This document shows positions 34,881 through 44,704 of a stretch of DNA of 64,000 nt, piece by piece. This DNA is from Psychroflexus salis (lineage in GTDB: Bacteria; Bacteroidota; Bacteroidia; Flavobacteriales; Flavobacteriaceae), in contig NZ_BMGL01000002.1 of NCBI RefSeq assembly GCF_014640175.1, positions 124,001-188,000 on the forward strand, read 5' to 3'. The position numbers and the translations under genes were made by a program. The stretch's first letter is position 1. Every line of letters starts with the position of its first letter. The notes under the pieces were generated by a model that ran no database searches, was not told the origin of the DNA, and was given only the letters and a program-made list of their open reading frames with translations.

Positions 34881-35276
34881 ATGGATGTGCAAAGAAAATT
34901 TTTAGTTTTGGGTTGTTTTTTCGGTTTAACGGCCGTAATTTTAGGGGCTTTTGGAGCCCATGCGCTCAAGGAAATACTTAATGCAGAACAACTTACTAGT
35001 TTTGAAACAGGAGTGAAATACCAAATGTATCATGCTTTAGTTTTGTTGTTTTTAGGTTTAGAAAATAAAATTAAACCTAAGTTTAAACAACTTATTTATT
35101 ATCTTTTAATGATTGGGCTCGTTTTGTTTTCATTTTCTATTTATGGATTAGCCACCAATCAATTCACTTCTTTCGATTTTAAACGCATTGCTTTTATTAC
35201 ACCCATAGGAGGAAGTTTGTTAATTTTTGCTTGGATTATGATGTTGATCAGCTTTCTGAAAAAAGAAAAAAAATAA
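34881..35276 (+). CDS. DUF423 family membrane protein
   Basis: A 131-residue protein with four hydrophobic helices. The N-terminal LTAVILGAFGAHALKEIL followed by FETGVKYQMYHALVLLFLG is the DUF423 (YgdD/YwdK) signature. Function is unknown in all organisms. A TAAATTTG box at 34835-34842 could be the -7 element, 38 nt before the ATG. It is divergent from the saccharopine dehydrogenase-like gene. Confidence 0.88.
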   Translation: MDVQRKFLVLGCFFGLTAVILGAFGAHALKEILNAEQLTSFETGVKYQMYHALVLLFLGLENKIKPKFKQLIYYLLMIGLVLFSFSIYGLATNQFTSFDFKRIAFITPIGGSLLIFAWIMMLISFLKKEKK

Positions 35277-35311
35277 ACACAATATTTATAGTGCTATTTC
35301 ATAAAAGTCTT

Positions 35312-35319
35312 TAAATTTG
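35312..35319 (+). promoter_or_regulatory. -7 box for pckA
   Basis: TAAATTTG matches TAnnTTTG and lies 28 nt before the pckA ATG at 35348. No clear -33 TTTG at the expected spacing. Confidence 0.35.
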
Positions 35320-35347
35320 TTTGCCATATAATAGATAACTATTTCTT

Positions 35348-36952
35348 ATGGAATTAAATTCTCAATTTACGAAAACGTTTTCGCTAGAAAAAGAATTCGG
35401 AATTAAAAATGCAAAAATGCATTATCAACTTTCTCCCGAAGAACTTCATGAAATTTCCATTAATAAAGGACAAGGTGTAGAAGCAAATTCTGGCGCTTTG
35501 GCTATTAATACAGGTAAATTTACTGGAAGAGCCCCAAAAGATCGATTTATTGTTAAAGATGAAATAACCAAAGATGATGTATGGTGGGGAAAGGTAAACA
35601 TGCCTTTTGATCCCGATAAATTTGATAACTTATATAATAAGGTAATAGACTACCTAAGTGGCAAAGAATTGTTTGTGCGAGACTCTTATGTGTGTGCAGA
35701 TAAGAATTACCGAACCAATATTAGAGTAGTTAATGAGCATCCCTGGAGTAATTTGTTTTGTTACAATATGTTTTTACGTCCAGATAACTCAGAGTTAGCT
35801 AATTTTACTCCCGACTGGAAAATTGTGAATGCACCCGATTTTCAAGCCGATCCAGAAATTGATGGCACGCGTTCTAAAAACTTTGCTATTTTAAATTTTA
35901 CAAAAAAAATAGCTTTAATTGGTGGTACTGGTTATACTGGAGAGATGAAAAAAGGAATTTTCTCTGCCTTAAACTTTATCTTGCCAACTCAAAAAAATAC
36001 ATTGCCTATGCATTGCTCTGCAAATGTTGGAGAAGATGGAGACACAGCTATTTTCTTTGGCTTGTCTGGTACTGGCAAAACAACCTTGTCTGCCGATCCA
36101 AGCCGAAAACTAATTGGAGATGATGAGCATGGTTGGACAAAAGAAAATACAGTTTTTAATTTTGAAGGAGGCTGTTATGCAAAAGTTATCGACCTTACAG
36201 AAGAAAAAGAGCCCGATATTTATCGAGCTATTAAAAAAGGAGCCATTCTAGAAAATGTTATCATAGACGATAAGGGTAACGTAGATTTTGAAGACGATAG
36301 CATTACACAAAATACACGTGTTAGTTATCCCATACATCATATAGACAACGTTCAGCCGAATTTGGTAGGCGAAAATCCGAAGAATATTTTCTTTTTAACA
36401 GCAGATGCCTTTGGTGTGTTGCCTCCAATTTCAAAATTAACTCCTGGTCAAGCAGCTTACCATTTTATTAGTGGTTACACCGCTAAAGTTGCAGGAACAG
36501 AGGCAGGAATAAATGAACCTGTACCGAGTTTTTCAGCATGTTTTGGTGCTCCATTTATGCCTTTACATCCAACGCGATATGCAGAAATGTTAAGCGATAA
36601 AATGAGAGAAGCTGGTGTAAATGTTTGGTTAATTAATACCGGTTGGACGGGAGGTCCTTATGGTACAGGTAACCGAATGAAGTTGAAATATACAAGAGCA
36701 ATGATTAATGAAGCCTTGCTTGGAAATTTGAAGAATGTTGATTTTGAGCAGCATGAAATTTTTGGTTTGCACATGCCAAAAGAATGTCCAAATGTACCTT
36801 TAGAAGTATTAAATCCAAAAAAAACCTGGAAAGATAAAGATGCATACGATGCTAAAGCCAAGCATTTAGCAAAATCTTTTAAAGATAATTTTGAAAAGTT
36901 TGAAGCCTATGCCAACGATGAGATTATGGCAGGAGCTCCCAAGTTTGAATAG
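35348..36952 (+). CDS. pckA: ATP-dependent phosphoenolpyruvate carboxykinase
   Basis: A 534-residue gluconeogenic enzyme that converts oxaloacetate and ATP to phosphoenolpyruvate, ADP and CO2. The kinase loop GLSGTGKTTLSADP, the metal-binding IGDDEHGW, the substrate site TGRAPKDRFIV and the NTGWTGGPYGTG segment are all intact. Length is normal for the ATP-using class. It is followed by a terminator at 36977-36999. Confidence 0.97.
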   Translation: MELNSQFTKTFSLEKEFGIKNAKMHYQLSPEELHEISINKGQGVEANSGALAINTGKFTGRAPKDRFIVKDEITKDDVWWGKVNMPFDPDKFDNLYNKVIDYLSGKELFVRDSYVCADKNYRTNIRVVNEHPWSNLFCYNMFLRPDNSELANFTPDWKIVNAPDFQADPEIDGTRSKNFAILNFTKKIALIGGTGYTGEMKKGIFSALNFILPTQKNTLPMHCSANVGEDGDTAIFFGLSGTGKTTLSADPSRKLIGDDEHGWTKENTVFNFEGGCYAKVIDLTEEKEPDIYRAIKKGAILENVIIDDKGNVDFEDDSITQNTRVSYPIHHIDNVQPNLVGENPKNIFFLTADAFGVLPPISKLTPGQAAYHFISGYTAKVAGTEAGINEPVPSFSACFGAPFMPLHPTRYAEMLSDKMREAGVNVWLINTGWTGGPYGTGNRMKLKYTRAMINEALLGNLKNVDFEQHEIFGLHMPKECPNVPLEVLNPKKTWKDKDAYDAKAKHLAKSFKDNFEKFEAYANDEIMAGAPKFE

Positions 36953-36976
36953 TTTAGTTTAGTTTATACATTGATT

Positions 36977-36999
36977 AAAGCGGCCGTAAAGGTCGCTTT
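36977..36999 (+). terminator. Terminator of pckA
   Basis: AAAGCGGCC and GGTCGCTTT form a 9-bp stem with one G-T pair and a 5-nt loop, followed by further T residues. Confidence 0.75.
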
Positions 37000-37040
37000 T
37001 TTTTGTATGTGTTGTCCTTATAAAAAAGTACTTTTACCAC

Positions 37041-38813
37041 ATGGAAAATGTGAAGCAAATATACCAAGAACGAATTACAGCTTTTAATAAAGCAAAAAAC
37101 AAAATACAACAACAATTGCTAATTTTTAGCTTGCTACGCCTTAGCGTTTTTGCTATTTGTGTTTTTTTAATATTTCAATTTTGGGGAGAAGCCAGATCAA
37201 TAGGATTAATAGTTGTAATAAGTGCCTTAGTTTTTATAATGCTTATTCGTTTTTTTGCAAAGGCCAAGTATGAAAAACAAAAACTAGAAGCCCTTATACA
37301 AATAAATAAAACAGAACAAAAAACCAACTTGTCCAACTTTGGGTTTTATGCGAATGGTGAGCAGTATCAAGATGGCCTGCATGAGTTTTCTGAAGATACA
37401 GATTTGTTTGGCGAAAGATCTTTTTTTCAGTACATAAACCGAACTCAGCTAGTTGAAGGGGAGAGAAATTTAGCTAATCAACTAAAATCTAATCACATTA
37501 AAGCTATTTTAGATAAGCAGGAATTTGTAAAAGAAATGGCTCAAAAAATTGATTTTAGGCAAGAATTTGCTGCTCATGCTCAACTCTTACAAACCGAAGA
37601 AAAAATACAGACCATTATTACTTGGATCAATACATACAAAACTCATGTTCCAAAATGGATGAAATGGTTTCCATATGTGTTTAGTTTAGCTTCTTTAGTT
37701 GTTATCTTTTTGTTTTTTACAGAAATAATTCAATTAACACAATTTTTACTTTGGATTTTTATTGGTTTAGTTATAACGGGCTTTTATATAAAAAAATCTA
37801 ATGCTTTGTCTCAAGCTCTAGGAAGAGTTCAAGCTAGTTTTCAACAATATGCCAAACTGCTTCAATTAATTGAAGATGCTGAATTTACTTCAAAAAAAGG
37901 GAGAGCATATCAAACACAAATTAAAGAAGACCAACAAAACTTTTCGGTATTGCTACAGCAATTCTCTAAGCAAATTGACAATTTTGAACAGCGAAATAAC
38001 ATGCTACTCGGGCTTGTATTTAATGGTTTTTTTCTTTGGGATTTAATGCAGTCGTATAAAATTGAACAATGGATTTTAGCACATCGTTTAAAAGTAGAAA
38101 ATGTATTTAATGTAATAGCAGACCTAGATGCTTGGTGCAGCTTAGGAAATTTTTGTTTTAATCACATAGATTACGTTTTTCCAGAAATTAACACCAAAGC
38201 AACTACTCAACTACAGGTAGATAAAGCAATACATCCTTTACTAAATACAAAGATTACTGTTGCAAACGATATAGGTTTAGAAGCTAAAAACTTTGTTATT
38301 TTAACTGGAGCTAACATGGCCGGAAAAAGTACATTTTTGCGTACGCTAGCACTCCAAATAATCATGGCCAACACTGGACTTCCTGTTCGGGCTTCAAAAT
38401 GTATTTATCGTCCTATCAAATTAATTACAAGTATGCGCACATCCGATTCCTTAGCCGATGAATCATCTTACTTTTATGCTGAGTTAACGCGTTTAAAACA
38501 AATTGTAGATACTTTGCAAAAAGAGCCTTATTTTGTAATTTTAGATGAAATTTTAAAAGGAACCAATTCTAAAGATAAGGCCATTGGAGCCCAAAAATTT
38601 GTTAAGCGTTTATGGAAAGAAAATGCAGTTGGAATTATTGCTACACACGATTTAAGCTTATGTAGTTTGGCAGACGAATCGACAAATATTGAAAATTATT
38701 ATTTTGATGCAGAAATAGAAAACGATGAGCTTCATTTTGATTATACTTTAAAAAAAGGCATTTGTCAAAATATGAATGCTTCATTTTTGTTGGAGAAAAT
38801 GGGCTTGGTTTAG
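37041..38813 (+). CDS. Membrane-anchored MutS-like ATPase
   Basis: A 590-residue protein. Two hydrophobic segments near residues 25-75 and two more near 205-250 are followed by a helical lever region and a C-terminal MutS-type ATPase: Walker A GANMAGKS (423-430), then SMRTSDSLADESSYFYAEL, Walker B YFVILDEILKGTNS and ATHDLSL. It lacks the mismatch-recognition domain of MutS and has no MutS2 Smr domain. The family is common in Bacteroidota and is often mis-named MutS; the membrane segments argue against classical mismatch repair. The actual role is unknown. Confidence 0.82.
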   Translation: MENVKQIYQERITAFNKAKNKIQQQLLIFSLLRLSVFAICVFLIFQFWGEARSIGLIVVISALVFIMLIRFFAKAKYEKQKLEALIQINKTEQKTNLSNFGFYANGEQYQDGLHEFSEDTDLFGERSFFQYINRTQLVEGERNLANQLKSNHIKAILDKQEFVKEMAQKIDFRQEFAAHAQLLQTEEKIQTIITWINTYKTHVPKWMKWFPYVFSLASLVVIFLFFTEIIQLTQFLLWIFIGLVITGFYIKKSNALSQALGRVQASFQQYAKLLQLIEDAEFTSKKGRAYQTQIKEDQQNFSVLLQQFSKQIDNFEQRNNMLLGLVFNGFFLWDLMQSYKIEQWILAHRLKVENVFNVIADLDAWCSLGNFCFNHIDYVFPEINTKATTQLQVDKAIHPLLNTKITVANDIGLEAKNFVILTGANMAGKSTFLRTLALQIIMANTGLPVRASKCIYRPIKLITSMRTSDSLADESSYFYAELTRLKQIVDTLQKEPYFVILDEILKGTNSKDKAIGAQKFVKRLWKENAVGIIATHDLSLCSLADESTNIENYYFDAEIENDELHFDYTLKKGICQNMNASFLLEKMGLV

Positions 38814-38953
38814 AATGCTAAACGAAATAGACTTCCTAATTATTCAGTTTTTCTTTTAACTAGAAGTAGCGTAAACAAAATATGCATTATCCGTAAATAT
38901 AAAATACCCCAAGACAATTAAAAATTGTTTAAGGTGTTGTTCTTATTCTTATT

Positions 38954-39172
38954 ATGACAGCTCTTATTTGGAAATGGTTAGGTATTGCATCGATTGGAGC
39001 GTTTGCAGCTATGACTATAGGGCTAATAATTGCAGCAAGTTCTGCTGTAAGTGTTTACAAGAAAAGTAGACTTACCGATTATCATAAATGGATATATTTT
39101 CTGTCAATTGGTTACATAGGATTCGTTATGTTTACAACTTGTGCATCTCAAATTTATAATGGAATACAATAA
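38954..39172 (+). CDS. Small two-helix membrane protein, unknown
   Basis: A 72-residue protein with two hydrophobic helices (SIGAFAAMTIGLIIAASSAV and WIYFLSIGYIGFVMFTTC) joined by a basic loop. I do not recognise the family. A stem-like sequence (AAGACAATT / AATTGTTT) lies just upstream at about 38912-38932 and may be a terminator for the MutS-like gene. It borders the restriction island. Confidence 0.5.
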   Translation: MTALIWKWLGIASIGAFAAMTIGLIIAASSAVSVYKKSRLTDYHKWIYFLSIGYIGFVMFTTCASQIYNGIQ

Positions 39173-39301
39173 AAAAACGGTACACAACAACTAACCAACA
39201 ATTTAAGATGAATAAAGTCAAAGTGGGTAATTAGTTTTCAAAAAAAATCCTATTTTTAAGAATTCAACAAAAACACAACCAAAATTTAATCCGAAATATA
39301 C

Positions 39302-42300
39302 ATGGCATTATTTCAATCTACTGTTGTTCAGAAGTATTTAAAAGCACAAGACCAAAACGAACTGCAACATAAATGGGAAGCCTTTCAAGCGCACTTTCAT
39401 AACCCCAGTATTCAACAGAACATTCGCAATGCCAAAGAAGAACAATACCAGGAAGGTTTTCTTCGGGATTTGTTCGTCAACATATTAGGTTACACGCTTA
39501 ATCCAGATACCAATTTCAATTTAACTACCGAGCTTAAAAATGTAAAAGATGCCAAAAAAGCAGATGGTGGTATTTTGGTGAAAGATAAGGTAGTTGGTGT
39601 AATCGAATTAAAAGGAACCAACACCACCGATTTAAGTAAAGTAGAAACACAGGCTTTTGGCTACAAAAACAACCAAACCAATTGTACCTATGTAATTACA
39701 TCTAATTTCGAAAAACTTCGCTTTTATATCGATAATGCTATCGAGCATCAAGCCTTTAATTTGTTTGAGCTTACCCAAGCGCAATTCAATTTAATGTATT
39801 TATGTTTAGCCTATAAAAACATAAGTAAGGATACCCCTAAAAAAATAAAAACCGATTCCTTAAGCCAAGAAGATGCGGTTACCAAGCAACTGTATAAAGA
39901 TTACAGCTTGTTTAAAAGAGAATTATTCAACAACCTTACACAACTTAATCCCGATGTAGATGCCTTGTTGCTCTTCAAAAAATCACAGAAATTATTAGAC
40001 CGATTCTTGTTTTTATTTTTTGCTGAAGATCGGCATTTGTTGCCACCCAATTCAGTTAGAATGATTTTAAAGCAATGGAAACAATTGCAAGAATTAGATG
40101 CGTACACGCCATTGTATAAACGTTTCAAAAAATACTTTGGCTATTTGAACTCAGGACACAAAGGCAAGCAATACGATGTTTATCCTTACAATGGTGGCTT
40201 ATTTAAACCCGATGAAGTTTTAGATAAAATTAGTATTGATGATGATTTACTTTACAAACATACCTTGAAGCTTTCGGAATACGATTTTGATAGCGAAGTA
40301 GATGTAAACATACTCGGACACATTTTTGAAAACTCGCTCAACGAAATTGAAGAAATACAAACTCAACTTGAAGAAAATTATTCTTCTCCCAATGGGTTTA
40401 AACCCATTGAAACAGTAAGCAAACGAAAAAAAGATGGTGTTTTTTACACGCCCAAATACATTACCAAATACATTGTAGAAAATACGGTAGGCAAACTTTG
40501 CGAAGAACAAAAAGAAACGCTCAACTTAGTTGAAGATGATTACCAACTCAACAGGAAAAAGAAAACCAAAGAGCAACTTTTACAAAAACTGAAAGATTAC
40601 CGAGATTGGTTATTACAACTCACAATAGTAGATCCTGCTTGTGGTTCTGGCGCATTCTTAAATGAAGCTTTAAACTTCTTAATTGCCGAGCACCAATATG
40701 TAGATGAATTAGAAACCAAACTCATGGGCGGCGGATTGATTTTCCCAAATGTAGAAAACAGCATTTTAGAAAATAACCTATACGGAGTTGACATTAACAA
40801 CGAATCGGTAGAAATTGCTAAGCTTTCTTTATGGCTTCGTACCGCCCAACCCAACCGAAAGCTAAACGATTTAAGTGGAAATATAAAATGTGGTAACTCC
40901 TTAATAGACGATCCTGAAGTTGCAGGCGATAAAGCTTTTAATTGGGAAAAGGAATTTCCACAAGTATTTGCCAAAGCTAGTGCTGAGCAAGGTCGAAGTA
41001 GTGGATTTGATGTGGTAATTGGCAATCCGCCTTATGTACCTGCTGAATTAATTTCTCAAAAAGACAAAAACTATTTAGATAAAAAATATGTATCTGCTTT
41101 TGGAAGAATTAATTTATATCCATTATTTTACGAGAAAGGTATTAAAATACTAAAGTATAATGGTATTCTTTCATACATAACTCCCTACACAATTTTAAAA
41201 AATAAGTATTTTGTTGAGTCAAGAAAATTTATTTTACAAAACAGTTCTATTTTGAATCTTATTGATTTTAAAGGTGAAATTGTATTTGCCGATGCTGCTG
41301 TTGATTCAATCATTTTAACTCTTGAAAAATCCTTAAATGATAACTCGGAGTTTAAATATGTCGGCGACACGTCAAAATTTATAATTGGAGATTATAGTTA
41401 TATAAATGTAAAACAAAAATCCATACTTAATAAAAAAGATTTTTCATTTAATATTTCTATTCATGATGCTTTGATAAAGCGACTTAGTGAAGGTTGTAAA
41501 CCAATGAAAGAGATAGTTAATTTTAAACAAGGCATAATTACAGGTGGAAATAAAAAATTCTTGACTGATTTAGAAGATGAAACAACTGAGAAAGTAATTA
41601 CGGGTAGTAATTTTAATCGTTATTTTATAACTAATTCATTAGAATACATAAAGTATTTACCTGAAAAGTTACATAGACCTAGAACTAGAGACATTTTTGA
41701 AGTAAGTGAAAAAATTCTACTTCGTCAAACTAGTTCGTTTCCAATTTGTACAATTGACTACAATCAACTTTATAGTTTAGATACCGTCCACAATGGCATA
41801 TTAATAGATCAAAATTTTCTAATTGAATATGTGGTAGCTTTATTAAATAGTAAGTTTTTTAAATTTCTATATGAAAACTCAATCAATGAAACTGGAAAGA
41901 TTTTTGCACAAGTAAAAATTATTTATGTTGCAGAATTGCCAATCAAAAAAAGTGATAAGGAAATACAACTATCTTTTAGAGAAATAACAGTTCAAATACT
42001 ATCTTTAAATAAAGATTTAGAAGTTGTATCATCAAAATTTCAACGCAATCTCCAACGCCAATTCCCAGAAGAATTAGAAAAACTACCTAAAAAGCTACAA
42101 GATTGGTACGAGTTGAGTTTTGCTGATTTCATCAAAGAATTAAAAAAGAAAAAAATTAAACTGAGCCTAAGCCAAGAAGCGGAGTGGGAAGATTATTTTT
42201 TAGCTGAGCAACAAAAAGCAACAAGCCTTAAAAACCAAATAGACCAAACCGATAAAGAAATCGACCAAATGGTTTACGAGTTGTATGGGTTGACGGATGA

Positions 42301-42328
42301 AGAGATTAAAATAGTTGAAGAATCATGA
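39302..42328 (+). CDS. Single-chain restriction-modification enzyme (type IIG-like)
   Basis: A 1008-residue protein combining nuclease, adenine methyltransferase and specificity regions. The N-terminal ~150 residues hold a PD-(D/E)xK-like site (Asp88, then Glu102-x-Lys104 in VIELKGT). The methyltransferase has S-adenosylmethionine motif DPACGSGAFL (444-453) and catalytic NPPY (575-578). The C-terminal ~350 residues, including FKQGIITGGNKKFLTDLEDE, resemble a TaqI/Eco57I-like target-recognition domain and end in a helical tail. It should both methylate and cut a specific DNA sequence to block phage DNA. The recognition sequence cannot be predicted here. An RloC-like gene follows 114 nt downstream. 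Confidence 0.87.
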   Translation: MALFQSTVVQKYLKAQDQNELQHKWEAFQAHFHNPSIQQNIRNAKEEQYQEGFLRDLFVNILGYTLNPDTNFNLTTELKNVKDAKKADGGILVKDKVVGVIELKGTNTTDLSKVETQAFGYKNNQTNCTYVITSNFEKLRFYIDNAIEHQAFNLFELTQAQFNLMYLCLAYKNISKDTPKKIKTDSLSQEDAVTKQLYKDYSLFKRELFNNLTQLNPDVDALLLFKKSQKLLDRFLFLFFAEDRHLLPPNSVRMILKQWKQLQELDAYTPLYKRFKKYFGYLNSGHKGKQYDVYPYNGGLFKPDEVLDKISIDDDLLYKHTLKLSEYDFDSEVDVNILGHIFENSLNEIEEIQTQLEENYSSPNGFKPIETVSKRKKDGVFYTPKYITKYIVENTVGKLCEEQKETLNLVEDDYQLNRKKKTKEQLLQKLKDYRDWLLQLTIVDPACGSGAFLNEALNFLIAEHQYVDELETKLMGGGLIFPNVENSILENNLYGVDINNESVEIAKLSLWLRTAQPNRKLNDLSGNIKCGNSLIDDPEVAGDKAFNWEKEFPQVFAKASAEQGRSSGFDVVIGNPPYVPAELISQKDKNYLDKKYVSAFGRINLYPLFYEKGIKILKYNGILSYITPYTILKNKYFVESRKFILQNSSILNLIDFKGEIVFADAAVDSIILTLEKSLNDNSEFKYVGDTSKFIIGDYSYINVKQKSILNKKDFSFNISIHDALIKRLSEGCKPMKEIVNFKQGIITGGNKKFLTDLEDETTEKVITGSNFNRYFITNSLEYIKYLPEKLHRPRTRDIFEVSEKILLRQTSSFPICTIDYNQLYSLDTVHNGILIDQNFLIEYVVALLNSKFFKFLYENSINETGKIFAQVKIIYVAELPIKKSDKEIQLSFREITVQILSLNKDLEVVSSKFQRNLQRQFPEELEKLPKKLQDWYELSFADFIKELKKKKIKLSLSQEAEWEDYFLAEQQKATSLKNQIDQTDKEIDQMVYELYGLTDEEIKIVEES

Positions 42329-42442
42329 ATTAGTTTATAAGCTGTAATAATTTTTATTCACGAGCTCCGCAAAGTAAAATATAAATGAAGCGAGCTAAAT
42401 TGAGATTGTTGAAAATAGTTAATAATTGTTTTTTATAAATAT

Positions 42443-44686
42443 ATGGAAGATATAAAAAAATGTATAAAGATAAAATTAAAAAATATTGGTCCTTATGATA
42501 ATTGGGATAGTTCAGTAAAATCAATTGGGTATAATCCAATTAAAATTGGAGTGTTTGCTAAAAATGGAACTGGTAAATCAACAATAGCTAAACAAATACA
42601 GTACACATATGATCAAGATACATTTGAATCAAAAAAACTAATAAAAAACGGTACTACTCAAGGAGACTTCTTATTTGAAATAAAAAACAATAATAATTCA
42701 GTTGAAAAAAATACACTTAAAGTCAGCCATTATAATTCGAAAAATTCATCAGTAAAGAAGGAAGGAAGTTTCATTTACTATGTGTTTAATAAAGAATATA
42801 CAAAAAAAAATATATCAAAATTTGAAGATGACATAAAAGGTTTTATTGTTGGTGAAAAGAAAAAAAATGAAACTGAAATAGAAAATAAGGTTAAAAAACT
42901 AGAAGGCGATAGATCAAAGATTTTCAGTGAAATTCAGAATAAAATTGATAAAAATAAAGCTATATTAAAAGATATTGGTATAAGAACTAATACAAAAGAA
43001 TTTGCTTTGTTATCGTTTGAAAATCTAAAGTATAGAAATGATTTTGATAATACCTTGATTGAAAATTTTGAAAGTCATAAAAAAGCTTATTTAAAGTTTA
43101 GTAAAATAGACGAATCAACTCTAGAAACTGAAATTCTTGAAGTTAAAGAACCATCTATTAGTCTAATTGATGTCATGCCAAGCATAGACAATCAGTTAAA
43201 TGAAATTATTACAATCTCAAATACTTCTAAAGAATTAAAAGATAGAATAGATTCAAATAAAGATTTTATAATTAAGGGTGTAGAACTTTCTAGAAGTAAT
43301 GATTTTAAAGAATGTCCATTTTGTGAGAGTGAAATAGATGCTAACAAAAGTCCATTGGATGATTATATCTCCTATTTAAAAAATCAGGAATCTATATTAA
43401 AATCTAATATAAAATCTACAATATCAGAACTTAAATCTATTAGTGAAGAACTTAAATCATTTAGAAATGATTTACTTGATAAAAGTAACACTTTAAATAC
43501 TCTATCAGTAAGTTTTCCACAACTTGATAGAAATTTAAAATGTCCAAAAAATAATGCGGTTGATGATTTTAAATCTATAATACAAATTCTTGAAAAGAAA
43601 TTAAATAATGTTATTTACGAAGCAAGTAATAGTGATTTTATAAAGATTGATTCTTGCCATACTAATATTAATATAAGTATTAAAGAGTTAAAAGATTTCA
43701 GAATATCAGTAAACTTAGTTATTACCAAGTACAATAATATTAGATTAAACTATAAAAAAGAGATAACTAAGCTTAGAAAAAACCTTATTCTATGCAAGTG
43801 CAAAGAATTAAAAGAAGAAGTATCAGATGATATAAATGCATATAATACAATTGAAAAAGATATTTATGATCTTCAAATTAAACTTGAAGGTGTAAAAGAA
43901 AAAATCAACAAAGAAAAAGTAGTAACAGAGACTTTTAGTGAATTGATTAAAGCAGTATTTCATGATAAATTTTATTTTGCAAAAGAAGCATCAATACTAA
44001 AGTCATCTGATAATTTTGAAATTGATGATGCTGATTCATTCCTGAGCGAAGGAGAACTTAAAATAATATCATTTTTACATTACTTAAGTTCAGTTCACAC
44101 ATACGTTAAGAATAAAACAGATTATAAAAATCTGTTTTTAGTTATAGATGATCCAGTTACAAGCGTTGATTTTCAATATTCATATTCAATATGCACAATT
44201 ATAAATAATTTGAAAAGTCATTTAAATACTATTTCTGATTTGAATTTTATGATTTTCACTCATAATTTAGAATTTATGGAGATACTATCTTCAAACAGGA
44301 TTATTAAGGACGGATTTGAAATGACACCAAATAAATTAATAAAATTAAATAAAACTTTTTTACCTTATTTTGAACATTTGAGAGATATAATGATGGTTTC
44401 TGAAAATAGTGAAAAAGCTTGTCATACAACTGCAAATTCCTTAAGGTATATCTTAGAATATATTTCTAAGTTTGAGAATCCATTAAGTAAAGTAGAAAAT
44501 TTGATTAATCAAAATAAAGAGCTTTCAGAATGTGCTTTTATTAAAACATATATTCATAATGAGTCTCACGGTACTTTTAAAAAGACTGAGAGTGTTTCAA
44601 AAGAATATGTGAGTGATGGCTGTAAGAGTCTAATGAATTTTATAGGCAATAAATATCCTGAACAACTAAAATCTATAAAAAAATAA
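42443..44686 (+). CDS. RloC/PrrC-like ATPase, candidate anticodon nuclease
   Basis: A 747-residue protein of the AAA_13 (PrrC/RloC-like) ABC-ATPase type. Walker A is AKNGTGKS (39-46). Long coiled coils then flank a CPFC pair at residues 291-294, resembling the zinc hook of RloC. The ABC signature is LSEGE (534-538), Walker B is LFLVIDDP (564-571), and FTHN follows. The C-terminal ~80 residues contain Arg668-x3-Glu672 and His705 (HNESHG, with His709 close by), near the Arg-Glu-His spacing described for the PrrC/RloC anticodon nuclease site. PrrC and RloC cut tRNA when restriction is disabled by phage. Placement beside a restriction enzyme fits that role. Nuclease activity is inferred. Confidence 0.72.
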   Translation: MEDIKKCIKIKLKNIGPYDNWDSSVKSIGYNPIKIGVFAKNGTGKSTIAKQIQYTYDQDTFESKKLIKNGTTQGDFLFEIKNNNNSVEKNTLKVSHYNSKNSSVKKEGSFIYYVFNKEYTKKNISKFEDDIKGFIVGEKKKNETEIENKVKKLEGDRSKIFSEIQNKIDKNKAILKDIGIRTNTKEFALLSFENLKYRNDFDNTLIENFESHKKAYLKFSKIDESTLETEILEVKEPSISLIDVMPSIDNQLNEIITISNTSKELKDRIDSNKDFIIKGVELSRSNDFKECPFCESEIDANKSPLDDYISYLKNQESILKSNIKSTISELKSISEELKSFRNDLLDKSNTLNTLSVSFPQLDRNLKCPKNNAVDDFKSIIQILEKKLNNVIYEASNSDFIKIDSCHTNINISIKELKDFRISVNLVITKYNNIRLNYKKEITKLRKNLILCKCKELKEEVSDDINAYNTIEKDIYDLQIKLEGVKEKINKEKVVTETFSELIKAVFHDKFYFAKEASILKSSDNFEIDDADSFLSEGELKIISFLHYLSSVHTYVKNKTDYKNLFLVIDDPVTSVDFQYSYSICTIINNLKSHLNTISDLNFMIFTHNLEFMEILSSNRIIKDGFEMTPNKLIKLNKTFLPYFEHLRDIMMVSENSEKACHTTANSLRYILEYISKFENPLSKVENLINQNKELSECAFIKTYIHNESHGTFKKTESVSKEYVSDGCKSLMNFIGNKYPEQLKSIKK

Positions 44687-44704
44687 TTTACACTTTTATT
44701 AGTA

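Noticed and set aside
40597-41025. Minus-strand ORF of 142 codons inside the restriction enzyme gene
   Set aside because: It is antisense to the methyltransferase core and shows no recognisable domain.
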